NCBI RefSeq assembly: GCF_017308015.1
Contig: NZ_JAFKFW010000027.1
Coordinates: forward strand, 1 to 64,000
Direction: 5' to 3'
DNA from: Allobosea sp.
Lineage (GTDB): Bacteria > Pseudomonadota > Alphaproteobacteria > Rhizobiales > Beijerinckiaceae
Length of the DNA: 64,000 nucleotides
Part shown: positions 36,093-46,087 of the stretch, piece after piece
Layout: every line of letters begins with the position of its first letter
How positions within the stretch are numbered: position 1 is the first letter of the stretch
The notes under the pieces: model-generated
What the model saw: only the letters and a program-made list of their open reading frames with translations
The model's database searches: none
What the model was told of the DNA's origin: nothing
Position numbers and translations under genes: made by a program

Positions 36093-36726
36093 CCGCGCCG
36101 CGGTTGCCGCTGGACCGCGAGCACCGAGCGGCTATCTGACGTTTCAGAGATCGCTGTCTGGCTGTGAACAAGCCGTCAAGCCTGCACCAGATCAGGGCGA
36201 CGATCCGGCGTCGCCTTTTCCTGTGTACTGCCAAACGCCGCCGCTACATCGATGCGCCCCATGCGCGGTCGAGACGTGTCGAGCGACAAAGCGATCGAGC
36301 GGAAGCCTCGCAAAGCCAATCCATATCAACGGAACGTCTGCCGTTCGACTTCGGCGCCGGGGAGTTGAGGCCAAGCCGCCGGATATGTCCTGTTGCAGCG
36401 CTCGTCAGGACCGCGCGCACCTTGGCTCTCTCGCCGGAAGGTGATCAGGCGGTCCGGCGGAAACCGCTGCTGCAGGGTCCCGGAATTTGAAGCGGAGTGG
36501 GGAGGAGCGCGAAGCTCGGTTGCACGGAAATGGACGCATCGCGCCGGTCGAACCAGGCGTTGTGCGCTGCGAATCGATCGTCGCACGCTCGATGCCGACA
36601 AGATGCGTTTCCGACGCTCGTCGATTTACCGGTTCTGGCACACAAAATTCCCTCATCTTGGCGATTGCTGCGCCAGCCTCCTGAAATCTGTGGCCAGCGG
36701 CGCGGTGGATGCTCTAAGCACGGAGC
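36093..36726. other. Decayed region upstream of membrane protein gene
   Basis: About 630 bases with many short frames on both strands and no recognisable domain. The part next to 36092 may hold the lost N-terminal portion of the transposase. Nothing else could be supported. Confidence 0.4.
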
Positions 36727-37314
36727 ATGGAGACCGTCTCGCCGCACGAACTCTTCACTCATATTCGCATCGTCCTGGGCATGGTCATTGGCCTGGGCAT
36801 TACACGGATGCTGGCCGGAATCGCCGGTTTCATCCAGCATCCCGGGCGTTATCGCGTCTCGCTGCTCCACATGCTCTGGGTCGGCTCAATCCTGCTCGAG
36901 CTGGTGCTGTTCTGGTGGTGGGAGTTCGGGCTGTCGCGCATCCCGGTCTGGCGCTTCGGCGCCTATCTGTTCCTGATCGGCTATGCAGTCGTGCTCTACC
37001 TGATCTCCGCGCTGCTGTTCCCGGACAACATCGCCGAATACGCCGGTTATGAGGATTACTTCATCAGGCGCCGGCGCTGGTTCTTCGGCCTGCTGGCGGC
37101 GGCCTTCGTGCTCGACGTCATCGATACCCTGATCAAGGGGGCGAAACACTGGAGTCAACTCAGCGGCGACTATCTCGTGCAGGTGCCGATCGGGCTGGCA
37201 CTCTGCCTCATCGCCTATGTCACGGCGCGACACAGCGTGCATATCGCGCTCGCGAGCGTGCATATCCTCTATCAGGTCTACTGGATCGGCCGCATCGTCT
37301 ACACGGTGGGCTGA
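36727..37314 (+). CDS. Integral membrane protein, unknown
   Basis: 195-aa protein with about five to six hydrophobic helices (for example VLGMVIGLGITRMLAGIAGF, FGAYLFLIGYAVVLYLISALLF, VPIGLALCLIAYVTA). It contains the loop DNIAEYAGYEDYFIRRRRWF. I do not recognise a named family. It converges on rppH, with only 7 bases between the stops. Codon use matches the core genes, so it looks native. Confidence 0.8.
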   Translation: METVSPHELFTHIRIVLGMVIGLGITRMLAGIAGFIQHPGRYRVSLLHMLWVGSILLELVLFWWWEFGLSRIPVWRFGAYLFLIGYAVVLYLISALLFPDNIAEYAGYEDYFIRRRRWFFGLLAAAFVLDVIDTLIKGAKHWSQLSGDYLVQVPIGLALCLIAYVTARHSVHIALASVHILYQVYWIGRIVYTVG

Positions 37315-37321
37315 AGCGAGC

Positions 37322-37846
37322 TCAGTCCTTCTTGTCAGCCCTGCCCGCGAAGGGCGCGAAATGAGCCGCGACCTGCCGGTAGACCACCTGCTTGAAGGGG
37401 ATGATGAGGTCCGGCGTCTCGTCGAGTCTTGTCCAGCGCCAGGCGTCGAATTCAGGCTTGTGGCCACAGGCCGGGGTCAGGATGTCGATCTCATCCTCTG
37501 AGCCCAAAAAACGGAAGGCGAACCATTTTTGGGCCTGGCCCCGCCAGCGGCCCTTCCAGGCTTCCTTGCCGATATCGACGGGCAGATCGTAGGCGAGCCA
37601 GCCCGGCGCCTCGGCCAGGAGTTCGACCGAAGTCACATTGGTTTCCTCGGCAAGTTCGCGGCGGGCCGCTTCCAGTGGTGTCTCGCCATCATCGATGCCA
37701 CCCTGCGGCATCTGCCAGGCATGGCCCGGAGCGACATGCTCACGCTTGGTCTTGTCGGCCCGCCGACCCACGAAAACCAGCCCTGCCGCATTGAACAGGG
37801 CCAGGCCCACGCAGGGGCGGTAGCCTTCGGGGGGCTTGTCGGTCAT
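37322..37846 (-). CDS. rppH: RNA pyrophosphohydrolase RppH
   Basis: 174-aa Nudix hydrolase that removes pyrophosphate from the 5' end of mRNA and starts 5'-dependent decay. The Nudix box GGIDDGETPLEAARRELAEE is complete. N-terminal YRPCVGLALFNAAGLVFVGRR and WQMPQGG are typical of the RppH/IalA group (also described as invasion-linked IalA in Bartonella). ATG 37846 overlaps the yibQ stop by 4 bases. Confidence 0.95.
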   Translation of the reverse strand: MTDKPPEGYRPCVGLALFNAAGLVFVGRRADKTKREHVAPGHAWQMPQGGIDDGETPLEAARRELAEETNVTSVELLAEAPGWLAYDLPVDIGKEAWKGRWRGQAQKWFAFRFLGSEDEIDILTPACGHKPEFDAWRWTRLDETPDLIIPFKQVVYRQVAAHFAPFAGRADKKD

Positions 37847-39054
37847 CTCGGCGATCCGGTGGGCTTGATCGATCCGGTGCTCTTGGGCGAGCGGAAGCCG
37901 CGTGCGGCGCTCACCGGGACGATCACGAGCTTCTTGGCTTCCAGGGACTGCGCCCAGCGGTTGATCCGGTCGATCGAAATGGGCAACGCGCTGGCGGCGG
38001 CGACCGCGATGCCCTGCTCGCGGGCGATGTTTTCGAGCGCAGCCAGCTCCTTGTCGATCGCGTCGGCGCGTGTGATGCCATCGATGACGCGATCGATCTT
38101 CAGAGCGGGAATGCGGGCGCGGTCGGCCGAGCCGGCGAGCAGGCTGCGCGCGGAGGAGCCGTCGTCGACGACCATCAGACCGCGGCCGGCGAGTTCGCGC
38201 AGAACCGGAGAGAGGGCATTCTCGTCGGCGGTGAAGCGGCCGCCGAGGAAGTTGACGATGCCGACATAGCCGGTGAAGCGCCCGAGCGCCCAATGCAGCT
38301 TGTCGATATTGTCGGGCGCCTTCGGGCCGGTCAGCAGCGTATGCGGGCCGGGGTCGTTGTCGGGATAGTCGAACGGCTCCATCGGCAGTTGCAGGAAGAC
38401 CTCGTGGCCTTCGCCGCGGGCGCGCTGGACTGTGCGTTCGAGTTCGGAGCCATAGGGAGCGAAGGCGAGCGAGATCGGTGCCGGCAGTTTGGCGATCGCG
38501 TCGGCCGTGCCGCTCTGGCTGATGCCGAGCCCGCCGACGAGCAGGGCGATCCGCCCGGCCGGTTTCGCTTGCGGCTCGGGCCCTAGCGGGCGGGCATAGA
38601 CCCTTGCCGGCGTCGCGCCTTCGGGGCCGGATTTCGGCAGCAGGCCGTAGCGCGACCGTTCGACGAGGCGGCTGTCGGGGGCAGGCGCGAGCTTGGTCGC
38701 ACGGTCTTCGCTGGGGATTGTGATGACGATGGCGTCCGGCGCATCCTCGCCGGCACGCGTCACGGTCACACCTGCACTGTTCTCGAGCTGGGCAGCGCTG
38801 GCCGGCCCTTGCGGCGCGGACGGGGCCGCACTGTTGCTGGCGGGTACGGAGGAGATCGGAGCGACGCGTTTCTCAATCGCGGCCACGGCTATCGGCTCGC
38901 CGCCATCGGGATCGCGGCGTAGCGCCACTGTCAGCGCCAGTCCCAGAATGACCATGCCGACGCAGCCGGCAGCCGCCGTTGCGAGCCAGCGCTCCCAGGG
39001 CCTGCCAGAGGCCGCCGGGCGATCCCTGCCGAGCGGTCGATTGAGCTCTGTCAG
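37843..39054 (-). CDS. Divergent polysaccharide deacetylase (YibQ family)
   Basis: Envelope protein with an N-terminal transmembrane anchor, a Pro/Ala-rich linker and a C-terminal DUF610 divergent-deacetylase domain (GRIALLVGGLGISQSGTADA, FLQLPMEPFDYPDNDPGPHTLL, GLMVVDDGSSARSLL). The first ATG (38955) would start inside the membrane helix. The frame stays open upstream to a TGA at 39082-39084, coding for PLTELNRPLG and WERWLATAAAGCVG, which looks like the true N terminus. The only near-cognate start there is CTG 39054 (or ACG 39060), hence the boundary given (403 codons). Genes of this family are usually next to ctpA and envC, as here, pointing to cell-wall work. Confidence 0.85.
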   Translation of the reverse strand: MTELNRPLGRDRPAASGRPWERWLATAAAGCVGMVILGLALTVALRRDPDGGEPIAVAAIEKRVAPISSVPASNSAAPSAPQGPASAAQLENSAGVTVTRAGEDAPDAIVITIPSEDRATKLAPAPDSRLVERSRYGLLPKSGPEGATPARVYARPLGPEPQAKPAGRIALLVGGLGISQSGTADAIAKLPAPISLAFAPYGSELERTVQRARGEGHEVFLQLPMEPFDYPDNDPGPHTLLTGPKAPDNIDKLHWALGRFTGYVGIVNFLGGRFTADENALSPVLRELAGRGLMVVDDGSSARSLLAGSADRARIPALKIDRVIDGITRADAIDKELAALENIAREQGIAVAAASALPISIDRINRWAQSLEAKKLVIVPVSAARGFRSPKSTGSIKPTGSPR

Positions 39055-39240
39055 CGGCGTACCGGCCGAGAGAGGCCGTCCTCAAGGTTGCGGCGCGGAC
39101 CCGAATCAGCGGCCCGCGCGCCAGAGTACGCGCCGATCAGATTGCATCGCAATCAGATCGGTCACGGGGGCTCGATCTGAAAACGAGAGCCGGCTGGTTC
39201 TCGGCTTGGCGCCAGGGAACCCGACGTCGGGCCTCGTGGT

Positions 39241-40596
39241 TCAGTTCGGCTGCTTGGGAGCCTCGGGAGCAGCCGGAGCAGCGGGCTTCTCAGCCGGGGA
39301 AGCGGCACCCGTCTTGACACCGCGGAGCTGGTTCAGCGCGGCGATGAGCTGAGTGTCCTTGGTCGCGTCGGCGGGGACATAGGAGCTGGAGCCGGACTGT
39401 TCCTCGCCCTCGCCAGCCTTGAGATGGCCCTTGAGCGCGGCCTCGCCCTTGTTCTCGACGAGCTTGTCCTTGATCTCCTGCGGGATCTCCTGCTGGACCT
39501 CGATATCCGGCGTGATGCCCTTGGCCTGGATCGAGTTGCCTGACGGGGTGTAGTAGCGTGCGGTGGTCAGGCGAAGGCCGCCATTCGAGCCGAGCGGAAT
39601 CACGGTCTGGACCGAGCCCTTGCCGAAGGAACGTGTGCCCATCACGGTCGCGCGCTTGTGATCCTGCAGGGCGCCGGCGACGATCTCGGCAGCCGAGGCG
39701 GACGAGCCGTTGATCAGCACGACGACCGGCTTGCCCTTGGTCAGGTCACCGGACTTGGCGTTGAAGACCTGGGTCTCCTCGGCGTTGCGGCCGCGGGTCG
39801 AGACGATCTTGCCCCGCTCGAGGAAGGCGTCGGAGACCAGCACGGACTGGTCGAGGCGCCCACCGCGGTTGTTGCGGAGGTCGATGATGAAACCCTTGAG
39901 CTTGTCGGCGCCGATCTCGCTCGTGGTCTTCTCGATCGCCTTGCGCAGGCCGTCATAGGTCTGCTCGGAGAAGGTGCCGATGCGGATATAGCCGATATCG
40001 CCCTCGACACGCTCCTCGACGGCCGGGACGACGATGGTCGAACGAGTCAGGGTGAATTCGAGTGGCTCGGTCTTGCCGGGGCGGTCGATCTTCAGGGTGA
40101 CCTGGGTGTTGATCAGTCCGCGCATCTTCTCGACGGCCTGAGTCAGGGACAGGCCCTTCACCTCGGTGCCGTCGATCTGCTTTATGATGTCGTTGGCGAG
40201 GATGCCGGCCTTGGAGGCGGGGGTGTCCTTGATCGGCTTGGCAACCTTGAGGACGCCGTCCTCCATCGTCACCTCGATGCCGAGGCCGCCGAACTGGCCG
40301 CGCATGTCGGTGTCCATGTCGCGGAAGGACTTGGCGTCGAGATAGGAGGAATGCGGATCGAGCGAGGAGACCATGCCGTTGATGGCGGCTTCGATCAGCT
40401 TCTGCTCGTCGGGCTTGTCGACATAGTCGGTGCGGATCTTCTCGAAGATGTCACCGAAGAGATTCAGGCTGCGGTAAACCTCGGCCGAGGCCGCGACCGC
40501 GCTGGTCGAACTCAGCAGCCGCGTCTGGGTGGCGAGACCGGTCAGGCCCGCGCCCATGATGGCGCCGGCGAGAACGAGGGAAACCTTGCGCATCAT
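39241..40596 (-). CDS. ctpA: Carboxy-terminal processing protease CtpA
   Basis: 451-aa periplasmic S41 protease. A signal/anchor is at the N terminus (VSLVLAGAIMGAGLTGLA). The PDZ domain (about 85-170) includes GLGIEVTMEDGVLKV. The catalytic region has VLINGSSASAAEIVAGALQD (Ser nucleophile) and GTRSFGKGSVQTV (Lys). The C terminus is Ala/Pro-rich. It likely processes cell-wall hydrolases or periplasmic proteins. The MM start at 40596 overlaps the envC stop by 4 bases. Confidence 0.94.
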   Translation of the reverse strand: MMRKVSLVLAGAIMGAGLTGLATQTRLLSSTSAVAASAEVYRSLNLFGDIFEKIRTDYVDKPDEQKLIEAAINGMVSSLDPHSSYLDAKSFRDMDTDMRGQFGGLGIEVTMEDGVLKVAKPIKDTPASKAGILANDIIKQIDGTEVKGLSLTQAVEKMRGLINTQVTLKIDRPGKTEPLEFTLTRSTIVVPAVEERVEGDIGYIRIGTFSEQTYDGLRKAIEKTTSEIGADKLKGFIIDLRNNRGGRLDQSVLVSDAFLERGKIVSTRGRNAEETQVFNAKSGDLTKGKPVVVLINGSSASAAEIVAGALQDHKRATVMGTRSFGKGSVQTVIPLGSNGGLRLTTARYYTPSGNSIQAKGITPDIEVQQEIPQEIKDKLVENKGEAALKGHLKAGEGEEQSGSSSYVPADATKDTQLIAALNQLRGVKTGAASPAEKPAAPAAPEAPKQPN

Positions 40597-41939
40597 CCGC
40601 GAACCTTTTCGCCTTGCGATTTCGTCCACCACGGCGTCGGATCGATCGAGACGCCGTCTTTTCTGAATTCGATATACAGAACCGGCTGCCCGGTTCCCAC
40701 CCCTACGGTCGTCGCGGCAGCTTCCGATGTTTCGCCCATCGTCGCAACCGGCTCCCCCGCCAGCACGAACTGATTGAGCGCGACATCGATCCGCTGCATG
40801 CCGGCCAGCAGGATGTAGTATCCCCCGCCAGCGTTCAGGATCAAGAGTTGCCCGAACGAACGGAACGGCCCCGCGTAAACCACCCAAGCGTCAGAAGGCG
40901 CCGAAACTAGGGCGTTGGGGCGGGTCTCCAGAGAAATCCCGCGAATTGTGCCGCCAGCACCGTCCGGATCGCCGAAACCACGCAATCGTGATCCCGCGAC
41001 GGGCAGGGAGAGCAGGCCCCTGGCCTCGGCGAAGGCGATCTTGGGGGCAAGCCGGGCCGGATCCTTGAAGGCCAGTGCCGTCATCCGCTCGCGCTGCTCG
41101 CGGGTCTCCTGCTCGATCGCCTGACGGGCGGCATCGGCCGCCTTGTTGGCAACGGAGATCTCCTTCTCGATCTTCTCGACGAACTCCCGCATCGAGCGCG
41201 CCTGGCCGGCAAGCTCCTTGCCGAGAGCGGCCTGCGACTCGACATCCTTGGCGGCGCTGGCCTCGCGCTCGCGTCTGGCTTCGATCAGGGAGGCCAGGCG
41301 CTGACGCTCGGCCGCGATCTGCTCCATCTCCGTGCCGATATGGCCCTTTTCAGTGGCGATGCCGTCGCGGAGGCGGACCAGCTCAGTCAAATCGGTGCCG
41401 AGAATCTCGACCTCCTGCCGGAGGTCGGGCACGACTGCGCCGAGCAGCATCGAGGCGCGTACGGCTTCCAGGATGTCCTCCGGGCGCACCAGCACGGCCG
41501 GGGGCGGGCGCCGGCCGATGCGCTGCAGGGCCGCCAGCACTTCGGCAATGAGGTTGCGCCGGCCCTCGAGCGAGCGGCGAATCGCGGCCTCGCTGGACTG
41601 CAGCAGACCGAGCCGCGTTTCCAGTCCCCCGAGCCGTTCCTCGGCGGCCTGAGTTCGCGCGGTAGCTTCGAGCAGGGCCTTGTTGAGCGCGGCGCGGTCG
41701 GCCCGGATGGCGGCGATGTCCTTTTCGAGTTTCGCGCGAGCCTCGCTGTTGCCGGCAAGGCGCTGCTCGATCGCCTTGAGCTCGCTCTCGCGGGCCTGCT
41801 TCTCGACGAGCTTCTGCATCGCCTCGCGCTGAAGGGCCTCCGGATCGGCCTGAGGCGTCTGGGCGACCGTGCCGGGCGACGTCGCCAGCAGGGAGGCAAG
41901 GCACAGGCCGCGCAGTCCGGGGCGAATCAGCGAAATCAT
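40593..41939 (-). CDS. envC: Murein hydrolase activator EnvC
   Basis: 448-aa periplasmic protein. It has a signal peptide (residues 1-26), long coiled coils (about 35-285, many KALLEATART-type heptads), and a C-terminal LytM/M23 domain (about 310-440). The LytM domain lacks the full HxxxD..HxH zinc set, as expected of EnvC-type activators that stimulate amidases at the division septum rather than cutting themselves. It overlaps rlmH and ctpA by 4 bases each, one operon. Confidence 0.92.
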   Translation of the reverse strand: MISLIRPGLRGLCLASLLATSPGTVAQTPQADPEALQREAMQKLVEKQARESELKAIEQRLAGNSEARAKLEKDIAAIRADRAALNKALLEATARTQAAEERLGGLETRLGLLQSSEAAIRRSLEGRRNLIAEVLAALQRIGRRPPPAVLVRPEDILEAVRASMLLGAVVPDLRQEVEILGTDLTELVRLRDGIATEKGHIGTEMEQIAAERQRLASLIEARREREASAAKDVESQAALGKELAGQARSMREFVEKIEKEISVANKAADAARQAIEQETREQRERMTALAFKDPARLAPKIAFAEARGLLSLPVAGSRLRGFGDPDGAGGTIRGISLETRPNALVSAPSDAWVVYAGPFRSFGQLLILNAGGGYYILLAGMQRIDVALNQFVLAGEPVATMGETSEAAATTVGVGTGQPVLYIEFRKDGVSIDPTPWWTKSQGEKVRG

Positions 41940-42415
41940 GCGCGATGATAGGGGTGACCGGAGATGATCGTCATCGCGCGATAGAGCTGTTCGAGCACGA
42001 GCGCACGCACGATCTGATGCGGGATTGTCAGGGCGCCGAAAGCGAGCGTGATGTCGGCCCTGTCGCGAATCTCTTCGCCCAATCCGTCGGCGCCGCCGAT
42101 AATCAGGCTGGCATGGCCGGTGCCGGAATCGCGGGCGGCGGCGAGGCGGGTTGCGAAGGCCTCGCTGCCCAGCTGGCGGCCGCGTTCATCGAGCGCGATG
42201 ATGAGGCCAGGTTGCGCCCTGGCGAGGATGGCCTGTGCCTCTTCGCGCTTGCGCTCTTCGGGGCGGCGGCCCCGGCCCTCGGCGATCTCGACGATGTCGG
42301 GGCCGCTGAGGCCGATGCCGCGGCCAAGCGCGACGCCGCGCTCACGATAGCGCTCGCACAGCTCGCGTTCCGGCCCATCCTTGAGCCGGCCGACGGCGAT
42401 GACCGCGAGCCGCAT
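41936..42415 (-). CDS. rlmH: 23S rRNA pseudouridine-1915 N3-methyltransferase RlmH
   Basis: 159-aa SPOUT-class methyltransferase acting on 70S ribosomes. The C-terminal trefoil-knot motif is complete: FIIGGADG-like LIIGGADGLGEEIR, TLAFGALTIPHQIVRALVLEQLYRA and the terminal GHPYHRA. The usual SAM-binding ALDERGRQLGSEAFA segment is present. Follows rsfS after 12 bases. Confidence 0.96.
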   Translation of the reverse strand: MRLAVIAVGRLKDGPERELCERYRERGVALGRGIGLSGPDIVEIAEGRGRRPEERKREEAQAILARAQPGLIIALDERGRQLGSEAFATRLAAARDSGTGHASLIIGGADGLGEEIRDRADITLAFGALTIPHQIVRALVLEQLYRAMTIISGHPYHRA

Positions 42416-42427
42416 TCGGGGACTGCG

Positions 42428-42838
42428 TCAGCTATCGAGACGTTCGTTCGGCCGGTCGGTGCCCCACATCTTCTCAAGATTGTAGAACTGGCGCACTTCG
42501 GGCCGGAAGACGTGAACGATGATATCGCCGGTATCGATCAGCACCCAGTCACAGGCAGGCATGCCCTCGACATTTGGCGAAGGTTTCCCGGAATTCTTGA
42601 TGGCTTCGATCAGGGCTTCGGCGATCGCGGCGACGTGGCGGTTGACGTTGCCGGAGGCGATGATCATCGCATCGGCCAGAGACGTCTTGCCAACGAGGTC
42701 GATGACCGTGATGTCCTCGGCCTTCATGTCCTCGAGGATACGTTGGACGAGGGCGATGCTGTCGGCGGAAGGATTCTCCGCGACGGCAGCCTGGGGAAGC
42801 GGCTTCGGCTCGGCTTCACCAAGGGTTTGACGGGTCAG
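42428..42838 (-). CDS. rsfS: Ribosomal silencing factor RsfS
   Basis: Binds uL14 on the large subunit and blocks subunit joining in starvation. Core: AEDITVIDLVGKTSLADAMIIA, RHVAAIAEALIEAIK, CDWVLIDTGDIIVHVF and YNLEKMWG. The first ATG (42727) would remove the helix (SADSIALVQRILEDM) that homologues carry before the core. A CTG at 42838 lies 7 bases after an AGAGGA site and gives TRQTLGEAEP as N terminus (136 aa), so a non-ATG start is likely. No ATG, GTG or TTG is available in that segment. Confidence 0.9.
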   Translation of the reverse strand: MTRQTLGEAEPKPLPQAAVAENPSADSIALVQRILEDMKAEDITVIDLVGKTSLADAMIIASGNVNRHVAAIAEALIEAIKNSGKPSPNVEGMPACDWVLIDTGDIIVHVFRPEVRQFYNLEKMWGTDRPNERLDS

Positions 42839-42909
42839 TGACGTATCCTCTCGATCCCGACGCGCTCTCGGCGCGACGGAAGTCAAAGTAAGGCGGAAGG
42901 CCCCGGAAT

Positions 42910-43533
42910 TCAATCGCGGCCGGCCTGTTTGCGCAGCATCGTGGAGGATAACGTCGAGCGCTTGCCATGCAGGAAGACCCAGGCCGGAGGCTGCATGCGC
43001 GGCAGGCTCGCAGCCCGGCTTTCCGGCAGGCGCCAGCGCGAGAGCCAGTTGGCGGCGGGCGAAGCCATAGCGCTGTGAGTCGATCCGGGCCGGTCGATGA
43101 TCGCGATCGGCATCATCCGGGCGATCTCGCGCCATTCGTTCCAGCGATGGAAGCCGGCGAGATTGTCGGAGCCCATGATCCAGACGAAGTTCACACCCGG
43201 ACAACGTTGCCTGAGCGCACGGAGCGTATCGGCGGTGTAGCGCGTGCGCAGCATAGCCTCGACGCCCGTGACGTCGATGCGGGCATGGCCGGCGACGCGT
43301 TCAGCCTGGCGGATGCGTTCGGCGAGCGAGGGCAGCTTCGCGTTATCCTTCAGCGGATTGCCGGGCGTGACCAGCCACCAGACGCGGTCGAGCTGCAGGC
43401 GGCGCAAGGCAGTCAGGCTCGCCAGCCGGTGACCGTCATGGGCCGGATTGAAGCTGCCGCCGAACAGGCCGATGCGCAGGCCGGGCGCGAAGGAGGGCAG
43501 CCGGGACGGCAGGCGCGGAAGCTCGCTCGTCAT
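42910..43533 (-). CDS. nadD: Nicotinate-nucleotide adenylyltransferase NadD
   Basis: 207-aa enzyme of NAD synthesis joining nicotinate mononucleotide to AMP. The nucleotidyltransferase motif GLFGGSFNPAHDGH lies at residues about 22-35, VWWLVTPGNPLK follows, and the C-terminal ISSTXIR-like motif is degenerate as LSSTMLRKQAG. Normal length. Upstream of rsfS in the housekeeping run, with proA 15 bases before it. Confidence 0.95.
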   Translation of the reverse strand: MTSELPRLPSRLPSFAPGLRIGLFGGSFNPAHDGHRLASLTALRRLQLDRVWWLVTPGNPLKDNAKLPSLAERIRQAERVAGHARIDVTGVEAMLRTRYTADTLRALRQRCPGVNFVWIMGSDNLAGFHRWNEWREIARMMPIAIIDRPGSTHSAMASPAANWLSRWRLPESRAASLPRMQPPAWVFLHGKRSTLSSTMLRKQAGRD

Positions 43534-43548
43534 GCGCCTTGCTTCGCC

Positions 43549-44853
43549 TCAGGGCCGGGTCTGGCCCGCGCCATGGACGCGGTATTTGAACGAGCAGAGC
43601 TGCTCGACGCCGACGGGGCCGCGCGCATGCATGCGGCCGGTGGCGATGCCGATTTCGGCCCCGAAGCCGAACTCGCCGCCATCTGCGAACTGGGTCGAGG
43701 CGTTGTGGATGACGATGGCGGAATCGACCTCGGCGAGGAAGCGGGCTGCGGCGGCCTCGTCGGCCGTGACGATCGCATCGGTGTGATGCGAGCCGTAGCG
43801 CTCGATATGGTCGATCGCGGCATCGAGGCCCGGCACGGTCTTCACTGCGATGATCCGGTCGAGATATTCGGTCGCCCAATCCTCTTCAGTCGCGGTGGTC
43901 ACGCGGGCGTCGACGGCCTGGGTAGCCGCATCACCGCGCACCGCGCAGCCGGCTTCGAGCAGGGCTGTGACCAGCGGTGCGAGATGCGTCGCTGCGCTGG
44001 CCTCGTCGACGAGCAGCGTCTCGGCCGCACCGCAGACGCCGGTGCGGCGGAGCTTGGCGTTGAGCAGGATCTCGCGGGCCATGGCGAGATCGGCCCTGGC
44101 ACCGACATAGACATGGCAGTTGCCGTCGAGATGGGCGAAGACCGGCACGCGTGCCTCGCTCTGGACGCGGGCAACGAGGCTTTTTCCGCCTCGCGGCACG
44201 ACGACGTCGATATTGCCGTTCAGCCCGGAGAGGATTTCGCCGACGGCGGCGCGATCGCGCGTCGGGACGAGCTGGATTGCGTCGGCGGGCAGGCCGGCGG
44301 CTTCCAGGCCCTCGCGCATCGCGGCGGCGATCTCGGTCGAGGAGCGGAAGGAATCGGAGCCGGCGCGCAGGATCGCGGCATTGCCGCTCTTCAGGCAGAG
44401 CGCGCCAGCATCGGCGGTGACGTTCGGCCGGCTCTCGAAGATCACCGCGATGACGCCGAGCGGGGTTGCGATGCGCTCGAACCGCAGGCCGTTCGGCCGC
44501 TCCCATTCCGCCAGCACGCGGCCGAGAGGGTCGGGCAGGTCGGTGACTTCGGCGACGGCATCCGCAATCGCGGCGAGGCGCTTTTCGTCGAGGGCGAGGC
44601 GATCCATGAAGGAGGCGCTCAAGCCCGCGGCCTTGCCATCTGCAAGATCCTGCGCATTGGCCGTCAGGATTTTTGCGCTCCGGGCGCGCAACGCCTCGGC
44701 CATGGCGAGGAGGGCGGCATTGCGCTGCTCGGTTGGGCTCAGCGCGACCTTGCGTGCGGCGGCGCGGGCGCGGGCCCCCACCTTCTGCATGATGCTGCCG
44801 ACATCGGCGGCCCCGTTCGTCGCGATGATGCGCAATGCGCTGTCGCCGGTCAT
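43549..44853 (-). CDS. proA: Gamma-glutamyl phosphate reductase ProA
   Basis: 434-aa NADPH-dependent reductase forming glutamate semialdehyde in proline synthesis. Conserved [44 protein letters not shown] and the active-site Cys in [13 protein letters not shown]. The C-terminal [17 protein letters not shown] is typical. It lies 46 bases downstream of proB. Confidence 0.97.
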   Translation of the reverse strand: MTGDSALRIIATNGAADVGSIMQKVGARARAAARKVALSPTEQRNAALLAMAEALRARSAKILTANAQDLADGKAAGLSASFMDRLALDEKRLAAIADAVAEVTDLPDPLGRVLAEWERPNGLRFERIATPLGVIAVIFESRPNVTADAGALCLKSGNAAILRAGSDSFRSSTEIAAAMREGLEAAGLPADAIQLVPTRDRAAVGEILSGLNGNIDVVVPRGGKSLVARVQSEARVPVFAHLDGNCHVYVGARADLAMAREILLNAKLRRTGVCGAAETLLVDEASAATHLAPLVTALLEAGCAVRGDAATQAVDARVTTATEEDWATEYLDRIIAVKTVPGLDAAIDHIERYGSHHTDAIVTADEAAAARFLAEVDSAIVIHNASTQFADGGEFGFGAEIGIATGRMHARGPVGVEQLCSFKYRVHGAGQTRP

Positions 44854-44899
44854 CTCGTTCAGCCCGATAGTCGCCGGCTAAGCCGGCCCATAATGAAGC

Positions 44900-46087
44900 T
44901 TAGCCCAGCCCGAGCGCCATGTCGTCCCGGTGGATCATCTCGGCGCGGCCGGGATAGCCCAGCGCGCTCTCGATATCGCGCGAGGCCTTGCCGAGCACGA
45001 GCGCAGCCTCCGAGGCGTCGTAGGCGACGAGACCGCGGCCGAGCAATTGTCCCTCGGGGTCGCGGATCAGCACGGCGTCGCCGCGCGCGAACTCACCCTC
45101 GATCCGGGTCACGCCGACCGGCAGCAGGCTCGCGCCGCCGCGCAGCGCACGGGCTGCGCCGGCATCGAGATGCAGCGTGCCGCGCGGCTCGAGCGAGCCC
45201 GCGATCCAGGTCTTGCGGGCGGTCGCGGGCGTCGAGGCCGTGAGGAACCAGGTGCAGCGGCCGCCATTGGCGACGCTGGCGAGCGGGTTCTTGCCGCGCC
45301 CGTCGGCGATCAGCATATGGGTGCCGCCGGCCGCCGCGATCTTGCCGGCCTCGATCTTGGTGCGCATGCCGCCGCGCGAGAGCTCGGAGGCCGCGCCGCC
45401 GGCCATGGCGTCGATCTCGGGCGTGATGCGCTCGACCACGGGAATGTGCTGCGCGCTCGGGTCCTTCGCGGGTGGGGCCATATAGAGCCCGTCGATATCG
45501 GAGAAGAGCACCAGCAGGTCGGCGCCGGCCATGGTGGCGACGCGGGCAGCGAGCCGATCGTTGTCGCCATAGCGGATCTCGGTGGTGGCGACCGTGTCGT
45601 TCTCGTTGATGACGGGGATGGCGCGCAGGTCGAGCAGGCGCCCGAGGGTCGCGCGCGCGTTGAGATAACGGCGACGCTGCTCGGTATCGGCCAATGTCAG
45701 CAGCACCTGTCCGGCGGTGAGGCCATGGGCGCCGAGTGCCTCGGCCCAGTTGCGGGCGAGTGCGATCTGGCCGACGGCGGCGGCGGCCTGGCTTTCCTCC
45801 AGACGCAGCGGGCCGGAGGGCAGGCCGAGCACGGTGCGCCCCAGCGCGATTGCGCCGGAGGAGACGACGAGTACGTCGGCGCCGCGCTGGTGCAGTTCGG
45901 CGAGGTCCTCGGCCAGTGCGGCGAGCCAGGCATGGCGCAGGCGGCCGCGCTCGCGATCGACCAGCAGGCTGGAACCGACCTTGACGACGATGCGGCGGAA
46001 ATCGGAAAGCAGGGGCGTCTTCACGGGAGCACGGGTTGTTGCGGCAATCCCCTGCCTGTTGGGGAAAATGTTCGGCTTGTAAAGCAT
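44900..46087 (-). CDS. proB: Glutamate 5-kinase ProB
   Basis: Kinase forming gamma-glutamyl phosphate, first step of proline synthesis. The amino-acid-kinase domain starts at [44 protein letters not shown] and [17 protein letters not shown] follow. A C-terminal PUA domain (about 300-385) is present. ATG 46087 gives 395 aa; the first 22 residues exceed the usual N terminus, and GTG at 46024 is an alternative, but neither has a clear Shine-Dalgarno. obgE, often found upstream, is absent. Confidence 0.95.
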   Translation of the reverse strand: MLYKPNIFPNRQGIAATTRAPVKTPLLSDFRRIVVKVGSSLLVDRERGRLRHAWLAALAEDLAELHQRGADVLVVSSGAIALGRTVLGLPSGPLRLEESQAAAAVGQIALARNWAEALGAHGLTAGQVLLTLADTEQRRRYLNARATLGRLLDLRAIPVINENDTVATTEIRYGDNDRLAARVATMAGADLLVLFSDIDGLYMAPPAKDPSAQHIPVVERITPEIDAMAGGAASELSRGGMRTKIEAGKIAAAGGTHMLIADGRGKNPLASVANGGRCTWFLTASTPATARKTWIAGSLEPRGTLHLDAGAARALRGGASLLPVGVTRIEGEFARGDAVLIRDPEGQLLGRGLVAYDASEAALVLGKASRDIESALGYPGRAEMIHRDDMALGLG

